A stretch of DNA of 64,000 bases from CAYPTY01 sp965659005 (lineage in GTDB: Bacteria > Bacteroidota > Rhodothermia > Balneolales > Balneolaceae): assembly GCA_965659005.1 (NCBI GenBank), contig CBFHVG010000052.1, forward strand, positions 34,744 through 98,743, written 5' to 3'. The first letter of the stretch is position 1; each line of letters starts with the position of its first letter. The notes under the pieces were generated by a model. That model saw only the letters and a list, made by a program, of their open reading frames with translations, did not search any database and had not been told where the DNA came from. Shown here in pieces: positions 1 through 8,553 of the stretch. The translations under genes were made by a program, and so were the position numbers.

Positions 1-424
1 GTAGTAAAAAACTATAAAGAAAAATCATTTGAGCGACGGTTTTAATTTTCGCCGTCATTCTAGTTTTCATTTTTAGTTTCTTGTGTTGGGCAACTACTCT
101 AAGTGAGGTTATAACTATATCTCTGAATAATATTATCCCTATAGCCCACCATGGGAAAAGCGTCTGATCCAGAATTGCTAAACATATAAATCCGGAGAAG
201 GTTAGGATTTTGTCAGCCAGTGGATCAAGAAATATTCCGATTTTACTTTCAACACCATAATATCTTGCAAGGTACCCATCCATGAAATCCGTAAAGGCAG
301 CGATTGCGAATACAGCAATACTCAATGCTCTGAATACAGGATCATCCATGAGATACATATAGAGGAAAATTGGTGCTAAAACAATCCTCAGGGCTGATAA
401 TATGTTTGGGAGGTTTTTCTGCAT
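1..424 (-). CDS. pgsA: CDP-diacylglycerol--glycerol-3-phosphate 3-phosphatidyltransferase (partial, runs off left edge)
   Basis: This enzyme makes phosphatidylglycerol phosphate from CDP-diacylglycerol and glycerol-3-phosphate at the inner membrane. Reading leftward from the ATG at 424 gives a protein starting MQKNLPNILSALRIVLAP. It carries the full CDP-alcohol phosphotransferase signature D-x2-D-G-x2-A-R-x8-G-x3-D-x3-D (DFMDGYLARYYG followed by GIFLDPLADK) and hydrophobic segments before and after it. About 141 residues are visible and no stop is reached, so the C-terminus lies outside the window. It is divergent from cinA, with about 60 bases between the starts. PgsA versus another CDP-alcohol transferase is judged from the N-terminal NxxxxxRI pattern and the short segment before the motif. 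Confidence 0.85.
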   Translation of the reverse strand, partial: MQKNLPNILSALRIVLAPIFLYMYLMDDPVFRALSIAVFAIAAFTDFMDGYLARYYGVESKIGIFLDPLADKILTFSGFICLAILDQTLFPWWAIGIILFRDIVITSLRVVAQHKKLKMKTRMTAKIKTVAQMIFLYSFLL

Positions 425-484
425 CCACTAAAGATAGTGAATATAATAGTGGAATTTTGAGCTGGGAATGGTGAATTTTGAAAT

Positions 485-1771
485 ATGACGGCCAATATCA
501 TCTCTATCGGTAACGAGTTATTAATTGGGGACACTATAAATACCAATGCTTCCTGGATTGGTGAATTCCTGACTGAGCTGGGTTTCAGGGTGAGTCGTAT
601 CTATACAATATCTGATGATTTGGATGAGATTAAGCATGCTATATCTGATTCGTTAAGCTATGCAGACCTTACCATTTGTACAGGTGGACTAGGCCCAACC
701 CATGACGATATCACCAAAGTGGCTGCACTGGAATTATTTGAGTCTGAGTTAATACTGGATCAGAGAACTTTGGATTACATCAGGGATATCTTTGAGAAAA
801 GAAATATTCCGTTTTCAGCTTCAAATTTTGATCAGGCAAAAGTTCCTGATGTTTGCGAAGTCTTATTCAATAAAGCTGGAACAGCACCAGGGATGTGGTT
901 CAATAGGAATGAGAAATATTTAGCAATGCTGCCCGGTGTACCCTATGAAATGAAATATCTGATGCAAAAAGAGGTAATAATAAAGGTCAGAAATGTATTT
1001 GGTGATATTGGTTTTATCAATTCTAAATACATAAAAACAGCAGGTGTTGGGGAGAGTACTTTAGCTGATAATTATATCGGTGATGTGAGTATGATTTTAA
1101 ATGAAAATGTGAAATTAGCCTATTTACCAAAAGCTGGAAGTGTAACTTTACGTTTAAATAGTAAGGGTAATAGTAGGGAAGAAGCTAATCACAATATGCA
1201 GCAGTTGATTGATCATATCTATGATAAAGCAGGTGATTATATTTATGGTGAGGGAAGGGATTTATCACTCGAAGAAGCACTGGGTAATCTCCTGAGTAGT
1301 AAAAAATACACAGTTTCGACCGCAGAGAGTTGTACAGGCGGTCTAATAGCTAATTTATTAACTGACGTACCTGGAAGTAGTAAATATGTACTGGGTGGGA
1401 TTATTGCCTATTCAAATGAGGTCAAAGAAAAAGAGCTTGGTGTTCTTGCAGATGACCTCAATTCAGTTGGTGCTGTGAGTAAAGAAGTAGCGCTTCAGAT
1501 GGCTAAAGGAGTTGCAAAGAAGCTTGGTACCGATATAGGAATTTCTACAACTGGAATTGCAGGTCCTGATGGCGGAACTGAAGATAAACCTGTAGGCACA
1601 GTTTGGATGGGTTTTTATTCAGATGAGTGGCACTTCGCCATTAAAGCATTGTTCACAAAAGATCGCTTGATGAATAAAACACGTACGGCTGTCGTTAGTC
1701 TTGAAACTCTGAGGCGAAGCCTATTGGGGATTGAAGTGATGCCATATGATCTAGAAAAACAAACAGTTTGA
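485..1771 (+). CDS. cinA: CinA family protein (nicotinamide-nucleotide amidohydrolase)
   Basis: CinA proteins pair an N-terminal MoaB/MogA-like domain with a C-terminal PncC domain that deamidates nicotinamide mononucleotide in pyridine-nucleotide salvage. Both domains are visible. The N-terminus has IISIGNELLIGDT and TGGLGPTHDD (residues about 66-75). The C-terminal third has STAESCTGGL near residue 277, then GSSKYVLGGIIAYSNEVK and STTGIAGPDGG, the PncC core. The length of 428 residues is normal for the two-domain form. It starts at an ATG and its TGA overlaps the TTG start of the next gene, so the two are probably co-transcribed. The historical competence/damage-inducible label does not imply such a role here. 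Confidence 0.93.
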   Translation: MTANIISIGNELLIGDTINTNASWIGEFLTELGFRVSRIYTISDDLDEIKHAISDSLSYADLTICTGGLGPTHDDITKVAALELFESELILDQRTLDYIRDIFEKRNIPFSASNFDQAKVPDVCEVLFNKAGTAPGMWFNRNEKYLAMLPGVPYEMKYLMQKEVIIKVRNVFGDIGFINSKYIKTAGVGESTLADNYIGDVSMILNENVKLAYLPKAGSVTLRLNSKGNSREEANHNMQQLIDHIYDKAGDYIYGEGRDLSLEEALGNLLSSKKYTVSTAESCTGGLIANLLTDVPGSSKYVLGGIIAYSNEVKEKELGVLADDLNSVGAVSKEVALQMAKGVAKKLGTDIGISTTGIAGPDGGTEDKPVGTVWMGFYSDEWHFAIKALFTKDRLMNKTRTAVVSLETLRRSLLGIEVMPYDLEKQTV

Positions 1772-3663
1772 TTAATAGACTTAGTAAATATCTATTTTTG
1801 ATAGTATTTCTTTTGCCTGTTTCATTAGCTGCACAGGAACAGGATAGTTTGAAGCAATCAATTCCTTTCGAAGGTCCCTGGAAATTTATGTCGCCTTTGA
1901 ATTCAGTTGAAGTAACGAATGATAGCCTATTAAGATGGCAAGTCTGGCCAAGCTGGTCAGATTGGTTTTCTTATGATCCTGCCACAATTTCATATAGACA
2001 AGGTACCATTGGGAGAATTGATAATTACCTGATTAATGGAACAGAGGCCAGATTCCAGAAGCATAACTGGTCGGGTATGGAATTAAATGATCCTGTCTCA
2101 GGAATGATTAACCTTTCTATTGTGCCTCATCACAAATTGAGTAGGGTGTCAATGAGAGAGCAGGGATTGATGAGCTATGACTATGCTTTTAAAGACTATT
2201 ATTCACGTGTTCCTATTACTCAACTAAATTTTGATGAGAGTAAATTCAAGTACAGGAATTTGGAATTTCTATTTGCCAGAAACTTTAATGTTAAGACTCA
2301 ATTGGAACTTAGTTACTGGGACAGAAGAGACGGTGATGCTTATGCGAGAAGCGATGTATTGGGGAGTCAACTTTTCGGAAAGTTGAGTCATCAATTCAGC
2401 GAAAACTGGATGATTAGAGCTAATTGGCTTAGGAATGAATTTGAGAATGAAGAATCATTTGGATATAACCTGACCAACCCAGCCAGTTTTTCCTTCGATC
2501 GTTTTTCTGTTTCGGCTGTTCAGGGGAATGGAAGTTCGGATACAAAAAACAGAATGTTATCGGCTTCTGTACATTTTAGTCCTGATGGTAAAGAGCAGGA
2601 GAATTTGACTCTGGGGATGTACAGAAAATTTGATTCAAGAAGTCTTCGCTATGGGGCTGATACAACCAGATACGAAGTTAGAAATTATGGTCTTAATCTG
2701 ATAAAGCACTTTGATATCATGTCATCCCTGAAGGCATCCATTAAAGTGAATGCAGATTTATACGCAAATGATGATAGCAGTAATGTGAAGATTGAGAATT
2801 GGTACCAGATGAAGAGTGAAGGAGAGCTAAAGTATCAGCTTGAAGAATTCTTTAGTATAAATGCTACTTCCATCTATACTCAAAGGGAATCACAATCTGC
2901 GCCATTGTATTCTGTAGGATTAAGTTTATTCCCTGAATCAAGGTTTGACCTAGATTATCAGTTTAGTATTGGGGAGCAATTACCAACCATTCAGGCTTTA
3001 CATTGGAAATCAGTCGGTTACACTGGAAACCAAAATTTATCCAATGAAAGTTTAATCAGTGCTAGTGGTCAAGTTGCCTATAAATTTCCTTTTGGACTGA
3101 AGCTGGGTATTCGATCTGCTTTGAAAGATATTGAGAATGGTATTTTACTTGACAGTTCAACTGGGTCTTTTGTAAATGTACCTTCCTACTCAGTTCTTTC
3201 GGCCACACCGTTTCTGGATTTAAATACAGAAAGATGGGAGCTGGGATTATCCGGAACACTTACGGATTTTGGTAGTTCAGGTGCTTCTGCTATTGAGCGG
3301 CAGATCAACAGTATTACAGAAAATCTATTGATGCGAGGAAGTATTTATTTTAAAAGTCCCATCTACAATGCTGCAGCATTCCTGAAAGTTGGTTTTGAAG
3401 GCACATTTTCTCCTCAGGCGGTACAAACCTATGCATTTATACCTGATTTAGGTTATTGGGCTTTATTGAATAATAATTTGCCAAATCCTGCTTATTATAG
3501 GGTGGATTTAAATCTGTCAGCCCGTGTACGATCTATCTTTTTCTTAATAAGAATGGAAAATTTATTTGATGCTATTGGGCAGGCAGGTTACTTTGAGTCG
3601 GTTGGCTATCCAATGCCACCCAGACGGTTAATCATGGGAATAAGAGTTTTGTTTAAAAACTAA
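1768..3663 (+). CDS. Outer-membrane beta-barrel protein, TonB-dependent-receptor-like without plug
   Basis: The 631-residue protein opens with a clear signal peptide (hydrophobic run ending SLAAQEQ, residues 1 to about 22). After that it is almost wholly alternating polar/aromatic strands such as LEFLFARNFNVKTQLELSYW, as expected of an outer-membrane barrel. The final segment RVDLNLSARVRSIFF...MGIRVLFKN matches the closing strands of TonB-dependent receptor barrels. I see no TonB box and no recognisable plug domain, so it may be a plug-less porin-like relative, and the substrate cannot be told. The start is a TTG whose last bases overlap the cinA stop, and ftsX begins one base after its stop. 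The class is well supported, the function unknown. Confidence 0.7.
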   Translation: MINRLSKYLFLIVFLLPVSLAAQEQDSLKQSIPFEGPWKFMSPLNSVEVTNDSLLRWQVWPSWSDWFSYDPATISYRQGTIGRIDNYLINGTEARFQKHNWSGMELNDPVSGMINLSIVPHHKLSRVSMREQGLMSYDYAFKDYYSRVPITQLNFDESKFKYRNLEFLFARNFNVKTQLELSYWDRRDGDAYARSDVLGSQLFGKLSHQFSENWMIRANWLRNEFENEESFGYNLTNPASFSFDRFSVSAVQGNGSSDTKNRMLSASVHFSPDGKEQENLTLGMYRKFDSRSLRYGADTTRYEVRNYGLNLIKHFDIMSSLKASIKVNADLYANDDSSNVKIENWYQMKSEGELKYQLEEFFSINATSIYTQRESQSAPLYSVGLSLFPESRFDLDYQFSIGEQLPTIQALHWKSVGYTGNQNLSNESLISASGQVAYKFPFGLKLGIRSALKDIENGILLDSSTGSFVNVPSYSVLSATPFLDLNTERWELGLSGTLTDFGSSGASAIERQINSITENLLMRGSIYFKSPIYNAAAFLKVGFEGTFSPQAVQTYAFIPDLGYWALLNNNLPNPAYYRVDLNLSARVRSIFFLIRMENLFDAIGQAGYFESVGYPMPPRRLIMGIRVLFKN

Positions 3664-3664
3664 T

Positions 3665-4552
3665 ATGAATATCAGATACGTAGTCAAAGAAGGTTTAGCT
3701 GGTTTTAAAAGAGCCAAGCTGGCATCAACAACCTCTATTTTTTCATTATTTATTGCCATCCTATTGGTAGGTGTGTTGGGAAGGGTCTTTTATAATGCAT
3801 ACACAGAAGCTGTTTCCTATAGGGATCAGATTGAAGTAGAGATATTTTTATTCGATATCGACCAAGATGAAACGGATCAGATTAATTCAATGCTGAATGA
3901 TGAAGATCTTATTACAGATGTTAATTATGTCTCCAAAGACAGTGCTTCTGCCATCATGAAAAGAGATTTTGGGGAGGGCGTAGATGAACTTGTAGCTTTG
4001 AACTTTTTACCGGCATCGTTCAAATTAAAAGTAAATACTGCTGTTGGTGTGGATGCTATTGATAACCTTGTTTCCAGATTACAGAATATGCCAGGGGTTG
4101 ACGAAGTAAAGTACAACGCTGCATTATTGAGGGTACTTGAGTCTAATCTAAGTACACTTACTGTAATTGGAGCTTCAGTCGGTATTCTAATATTACTTGC
4201 TGCACTGGCTTTGGTCTACAATACGATCAGACTAACTATTTATGCGAAACGTGACCTAATCCGTGCTATGAAGCTGGTTGGTGCTACAAATGGTTTTATC
4301 AGATCGCCTTTTATAGTGGAAGGAATTTTCCAGGGTTTGATCTCAGGTACTCTAGCCGTTGTTTTTGTCTTTCTATTTTTCGAATTCTTTATTCCAATTT
4401 ATGTACCACAGTTAGGTATTCTGGAATGGCCTTTTGGCAGGTGGTACTTCCTTGTTGGAATGATGATACTTCTGGCAGTTTTAATGGGTTGGTGGGGAAG
4501 TCGCTGGGCTGCACGCCGATTTATTGCAGAGACCTATATATCAGCAAATTAA
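3665..4552 (+). CDS. ftsX: Cell division protein FtsX (ABC-transporter permease subunit)
   Basis: FtsX is the membrane partner of the ATPase FtsE; the complex sits at the division septum and controls peptidoglycan hydrolases. The 295-residue protein has the family layout: a cytoplasmic start, a first membrane helix at about residues 20-42, a periplasmic domain to about 160, then three C-terminal helices. The last cytoplasmic loop has RDLIRAMKLVGATNGFIRSPF, matching the conserved permease coupling region. Length is typical. No ftsE is in the window; it is encoded apart in many Bacteroidota, where FtsE and FtsX are often unlinked. It follows the barrel protein by one base and converges on the fur-like gene with a 4-base overlap. 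Confidence 0.9.
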   Translation: MNIRYVVKEGLAGFKRAKLASTTSIFSLFIAILLVGVLGRVFYNAYTEAVSYRDQIEVEIFLFDIDQDETDQINSMLNDEDLITDVNYVSKDSASAIMKRDFGEGVDELVALNFLPASFKLKVNTAVGVDAIDNLVSRLQNMPGVDEVKYNAALLRVLESNLSTLTVIGASVGILILLAALALVYNTIRLTIYAKRDLIRAMKLVGATNGFIRSPFIVEGIFQGLISGTLAVVFVFLFFEFFIPIYVPQLGILEWPFGRWYFLVGMMILLAVLMGWWGSRWAARRFIAETYISAN

Positions 4553-5034
4553 TTTTTGGAAGCTGATTGTCTTTCAATACATGCCTTTTCATCGTTGCAA
4601 CGACCATAAAGGTGTAGTGAGTGATCTTCGATATTAAAGTCATGGATTTTACCCATGAGATCTTTTATTTCCTGAATTCGAGGATCGCAGAATTCAAGTA
4701 CAACACCACAATCTTTACATATAATATGATCATGCTGCTGATAAGCGTAAGCACGTTCATAAAAGTATAAGTTTTTACCGAACTGTTGTCTTTGTACTAG
4801 GCCGCATTCAACTAAAAGATCGAGACTATTATAGACAGTTGCTCTTGAGACCCGAGCATCTGTGTCCTTCATTTTATCATAAAGCTTATCTGCGTCAAAA
4901 TGACCATCAGACCTGTAAATCTCTTCCAGTACCATAAAGCGTTCCTGAGTTTGACGCTGGTTTTGTTCCTTCAGGTATGATCTGAAGATCTCCTTTACGA
5001 GATTGATGGTTTCTTCTTGTGCGGGTTGTGCCAT
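4549..5034 (-). CDS. Fur family transcriptional regulator (Fur/PerR-like)
   Basis: Fur-family proteins are metal-dependent repressors, here possibly sensing iron or peroxide. The N-terminal winged helix contains ARVSRATVYNSLDLLVECGLV, the DNA-recognition helix typical of the family. The dimerisation/metal domain has the H-D-H motif in YQQHDHIICKDCG, a CxxC pair and a second cysteine pair (GRCNDEKAC) near the C-terminus, indicating a structural zinc site. I chose the ATG at 5034 (161 residues, MAQPAQEE); an upstream in-frame TTG at 5052 would add six residues. It is divergent from the acyl-CoA synthetase gene across about 140 bases. Which metal it senses (Fur, PerR or Zur) is not decidable from the sequence alone. 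Confidence 0.88.
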   Translation of the reverse strand: MAQPAQEETINLVKEIFRSYLKEQNQRQTQERFMVLEEIYRSDGHFDADKLYDKMKDTDARVSRATVYNSLDLLVECGLVQRQQFGKNLYFYERAYAYQQHDHIICKDCGVVLEFCDPRIQEIKDLMGKIHDFNIEDHSLHLYGRCNDEKACIERQSASKN

Positions 5035-5175
5035 AGTCTGATTTTGAATCAATATAATGAGGAATTGTCATTAAAAAATGATTGGTTTTCAATTTAAGTT
5101 TTCAATGGTGCAATTCACCTGAAGAATAGTATATTCCTAAGTTTTCGGTACAATTAATATAAAATCAGCGTCACT

Positions 5176-7059
5176 ATGCCCACTGTAGTAGCATTCGATA
5201 CCATTTCGGAACTGTATCTTAATCTCACAAAAAAATATGCAGGCAAAGAAAAAACTGCTTTTGCATATAAACCTGCTCCTGGTGAAGACTATAAAACCAT
5301 TGACTGGGACCAAGTCAAAAAGGATGTAGAAAGGATTGCAAGTTATCTGCTTTACAGAGAAGTGAAACCCGGCGATCGTGTGGCGATTTTGAGTGAAAAT
5401 AGATACGAATGGGTTATTGTTGACCTCGCACTTCAATGTCTTGGAGTTATAAATGTGTCATTGTATACATCACTTCCGGCAGATCAATGTGAGTTTATAA
5501 TTAATGATTCTGAGTCGAGCATTTTCTTTGTATCAACAGGAGTGCAACTTAAAAAAGCAGTCGAAATATTTGATAAATGTCCAACACTCAATGAGGTAAT
5601 TGCTTTCGACAAACCTAAATTGAAGAAGTTATCAGAACCGGATTTTGTACAACTTTATGCTGATGTGATGATCAAAGGCAATAAGTTGAATGGTGACAAA
5701 CAAGATGAGATTCAGGAAAGAGCTAAAAGTGTTACTCATGATATGGTCTCAACGCTAATATATACCTCAGGTACCACCGGGAATCCGAAAGGGGCAATGC
5801 TTACCCATCGGAACATCACCAGTAATGTGAAGGCAGCTCATAATCATCTTGATATAGGTGATACAGACCGATCCTTATCATTTTTACCTCTTAGTCATTC
5901 ATTTGAAAGAACGGGTGGATACTATGCTATGATTGCAGGTGGGGCTGAAATCTTTTTCGCTGAATCTGTAGATACTGTATCGAGAAACCTTACAGAAGTG
6001 CACCCAACAATCCTGATTTCGGTACCCCGTCTTTTTGAAAAGATGTATAATCTAATTACTAAGAGTGTATCAGAAGGTTCAGCAGCTCAACAGACAATAT
6101 TTAATTGGGCTGTAGGAGTAGGAAAAAAATATAATAGTGGGAAAAGAGGATTTGTTTCTCTTCAAAAGCAAATTGCTAACCGGTTGGTATTTGACAAGTT
6201 AAAACAAAGAACAGGAGGCAGAATCATTTTTGCTGTTTCAGGTGGGGCGGCTCTTCCACCGGATATTGATGATTTCTTTGCTGCTTCTGGCTTAACGATT
6301 GTTCAGGGTTATGGCCTGACGGAAACTTCACCTGTAATGTGTGCAAATAAAGTTGGAGAAACTGTAAGTGGAGCTGTGGGTAGTGTAATTCAAGGAGTGA
6401 CAGTTGGTATACAGTCACTAGAGGACAACTCCATTATTGCAGAAGTAAGTGGAGAAGATTATCCAACTGACATATCCAGTGAAGCGGGCGAAATTCTTTG
6501 TAAAGGTCCAAATGTAATGAAAGGCTACTGGAAGAACGAAAAAGCAACAAAAGAAGTGATTGATAAAGATGGTTGGTTGCATACCGGTGATGTTGGGCGT
6601 TTCGAAAATGGACTACTTAAGATCACAGATAGAATTAAACATATGATTGTGAATGCCGGAGGTAAAAATATTTACCCTGGTCCAATCGAAGATCATTTCA
6701 AAACAAGTAAATGGATTGATCAACTGGTTATGGTTGGTGAAGCAAAATCCTTCATGGCTGCTCTAATAGTACCCGATTTCGAAGCTATAGAAAAGCATGC
6801 AAAAGAAGAGGGCATAGGCTACAAGTCTATAGAAGAACTCATTAAAAAAGAAGAGATATTGAAACTGTACAAGGATGAGATCAGAAGCTTTTCAAAAAAT
6901 CTGGCATCACATGAAAAAATTCGGGATTTCAGGTTACTTGCCACTGAATTTTCTGTAGAAACAGGTGAGCTGACACCAACTCTAAAGGTGAAGAGACGTG
7001 TGATTAACGATAAATATGGTCACTTAATAGAAGAGATTTTTGAAAGTGACAAGCCCTGA
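5176..7059 (+). CDS. Long-chain acyl-CoA synthetase (AMP-dependent ligase)
   Basis: This adenylate-forming ligase activates long-chain fatty acids to acyl-CoA through an acyl-AMP intermediate, feeding beta-oxidation or lipid remodelling. The 627-residue protein has the P-loop-like motif YTSGTTGNPKGAMLTH near residue 196, the QGYGLTETSP motif, GWLHTGDVG and the A8-type hinge DRIKHMIVNAGGKNIYPGPIE, with a catalytic-lysine region near the C-terminus (ELTPTLKVKRR). The size and the extra inserts match the FadD15/LACS subgroup rather than the shorter FadD. It starts at an ATG and stands alone between divergent and convergent neighbours. Confidence 0.9.
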   Translation: MPTVVAFDTISELYLNLTKKYAGKEKTAFAYKPAPGEDYKTIDWDQVKKDVERIASYLLYREVKPGDRVAILSENRYEWVIVDLALQCLGVINVSLYTSLPADQCEFIINDSESSIFFVSTGVQLKKAVEIFDKCPTLNEVIAFDKPKLKKLSEPDFVQLYADVMIKGNKLNGDKQDEIQERAKSVTHDMVSTLIYTSGTTGNPKGAMLTHRNITSNVKAAHNHLDIGDTDRSLSFLPLSHSFERTGGYYAMIAGGAEIFFAESVDTVSRNLTEVHPTILISVPRLFEKMYNLITKSVSEGSAAQQTIFNWAVGVGKKYNSGKRGFVSLQKQIANRLVFDKLKQRTGGRIIFAVSGGAALPPDIDDFFAASGLTIVQGYGLTETSPVMCANKVGETVSGAVGSVIQGVTVGIQSLEDNSIIAEVSGEDYPTDISSEAGEILCKGPNVMKGYWKNEKATKEVIDKDGWLHTGDVGRFENGLLKITDRIKHMIVNAGGKNIYPGPIEDHFKTSKWIDQLVMVGEAKSFMAALIVPDFEAIEKHAKEEGIGYKSIEELIKKEEILKLYKDEIRSFSKNLASHEKIRDFRLLATEFSVETGELTPTLKVKRRVINDKYGHLIEEIFESDKP

Positions 7060-7060
7060 T

Positions 7061-7489
7061 TTACTTCAGAGATCTGACATATTCACTTCTCATTTTCTTA
7101 ACGCGCATCCTGTTTACCCCTAAATCAGAATAGCCTATTCTGCTAGCGCTTCTCATGTGGACTATGGTTTTGCCGGATTTAATACCTTCTAATTGAATAT
7201 TTACATCATCAAGAAATCCAAAAAGTGGGATTCTGAATACGGCATGGAATCCATCATCATTCATTGTTATTTCATGAGCCTTCATTCGACGGAGTGTCTT
7301 TTCAAATGCTTCAAGTGCAGTTGAAATATCTTCTTCAACTTCGTAACTCAGTCTAATACAATTTGGGGTATCAGGGCAGGCTTCTAATGGATTATTATAC
7401 TTCACAGTATTCATATCCTCATTTTTTGTGGCACATGATGTAATGATTAAAAGAGAACATATGGAAATAAACAGCAGTTTTTCTTTCAT
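7061..7489 (-). CDS. DUF1499 family lipoprotein
   Basis: A 142-residue exported lipoprotein. The first 19 residues form a signal peptide ending in a lipobox (LLIITSCAT), so Cys19 should be lipidated. The mature part has the DUF1499 pattern: ACPDTPNCI near the N-terminus, the KTLRRMKAHEI segment, and VHMRSASRIGYSDLGVNRMRVKKMR at the end. The family has no established biochemical role. It is the last gene of a minus-strand run with the histidine phosphatase, LOG-family and cysteine desulfurase genes, 10 bases behind the phosphatase gene. Confidence 0.82.
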   Translation of the reverse strand: MKEKLLFISICSLLIITSCATKNEDMNTVKYNNPLEACPDTPNCIRLSYEVEEDISTALEAFEKTLRRMKAHEITMNDDGFHAVFRIPLFGFLDDVNIQLEGIKSGKTIVHMRSASRIGYSDLGVNRMRVKKMRSEYVRSLK

Positions 7490-7499
7490 GAGTTCAAAA

Positions 7500-8012
7500 T
7501 TAATAATGCAATATTAAAACTTCTGAGCTGGTGTTCTCAGCAAGGCTGACTATAAATATGGTTCCAAATTCATCATGCTCTAAATTTTCATATTTATTCT
7601 CACCAATTAACTTATTTACAGCATATGGGGTGGTATTTGAATGCCCACTCACAACCACAGTTTTACCTATGTTATTATTGTAAATCTTTTGAATGAAGTC
7701 GGCATCTCTGGGATCATAAGTTTGAACCTCATGGCCTGTTACTAAAGCAAGAGGGCCAACTGTTGTTCTGGTTCGTTTGTAATCTGTAGAGTAAATAGCA
7801 TCGATTTCAGCGTTTTTTAACAAACTACTTAGGGCATCAGCTCTTTTAAGTCCTTGATCACTCAGGTCAGGATCTCTGGAATCATCAACCTTTTCAGCAT
7901 GTCTAATCAAGATAATTGTAGTAATTTCATCTTGGGCTAGTAAGGGGAGTGCATGAAATAGTGTAGAAGCACAGATAAGAAGTAAGGCGGGTATAAATTT
8001 GAATCTTTTCAT
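7500..8012 (-). CDS. Exported histidine phosphatase family protein
   Basis: Members of the phosphoglycerate-mutase-like histidine phosphatase superfamily transfer phosphate through a phospho-histidine. The 170-residue protein has a signal peptide (residues 1 to about 27, ending LLAQDE), then the catalytic ILIRHAEK motif (His38). YSTDYKRTRTT supplies the second arginine and VVSGHSNTTP the second catalytic histidine. The domain is short, as in SixA-like members, but the signal peptide places it in the periplasm. Its stop side is 10 bases from the DUF1499 gene and its start overlaps the LOG-family gene by 4 bases. The substrate is unknown. Confidence 0.85.
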   Translation of the reverse strand: MKRFKFIPALLLICASTLFHALPLLAQDEITTIILIRHAEKVDDSRDPDLSDQGLKRADALSSLLKNAEIDAIYSTDYKRTRTTVGPLALVTGHEVQTYDPRDADFIQKIYNNNIGKTVVVSGHSNTTPYAVNKLIGENKYENLEHDEFGTIFIVSLAENTSSEVLILHY

Positions 8013-8551
8013 AGTTCTCTGACTTTTTGAATGACTTGATCAATATTATCTGCTACTGAAATAATATCTCTGCCGTTTGAATTAATAAATTCATGTTGAA
8101 TTGCTGAATCAATAAATGCCAGTAAATGGTCAAAATATCCATCCACGTTTAGAATGATAACTGGTTTTGAGTGAAATCCAAGTTGACGCCAGGTAACAAT
8201 TTCAAAGAGTTCATCCAATGTCCCAAAACCCCCAGGCAATATTATAAATGCGTCAGATAGACTTTCCATCATTGCTTTTCGGCTATGCATATCCTGAGTA
8301 ATATGTAATTCCTGCACCCCGGTGTGTCCTACTTCTTTTTCCATGAGGGATTTAGGAATCACACCCTGTACATATCCACCACCATTTAGTACAGCATCAG
8401 CAATAATGCCCATAATTCCTACTTTCCCGCCACCGTAAATAAGTTGGATGGATTCTTTTGCAAAAAGTTGCCCAAGTTGTTCAGCTATGGATGAGAATGA
8501 AGGATTTGTTCCGGCTTTGGAACCACAGTAAACACAGATTTTTTTAGTCAT
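8009..8551 (-). CDS. LOG family protein (TIGR00730; nucleotide 5'-monophosphate phosphoribohydrolase)
   Basis: LOG-family enzymes split nucleoside 5'-monophosphates, including cytokinin ribotides, into base and ribose 5-phosphate. The 180-residue protein begins ICVYCGSKAGTNPSF, contains IYGGGKVGIMG, and carries the diagnostic PGGFGTLDELFEIVTWRQLG active-site motif (PGGxGTxxE). Full length, ATG start. It lies between the cysteine desulfurase gene (2 bases upstream) and the phosphatase gene (4-base overlap), so it is almost certainly part of one transcript. The physiological substrate in this organism is unknown; cytokinin production should not be assumed. Confidence 0.92.
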   Translation of the reverse strand: MTKKICVYCGSKAGTNPSFSSIAEQLGQLFAKESIQLIYGGGKVGIMGIIADAVLNGGGYVQGVIPKSLMEKEVGHTGVQELHITQDMHSRKAMMESLSDAFIILPGGFGTLDELFEIVTWRQLGFHSKPVIILNVDGYFDHLLAFIDSAIQHEFINSNGRDIISVADNIDQVIQKVREL

Positions 8552-8553
8552 AA

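Noticed and set aside
1768..3663. Full TonB-dependent receptor
   Set aside because: Barrel strands and the closing segment are present, but no TonB box or plug domain is seen and the length is short, so I did not assign transport or a TonB dependence.
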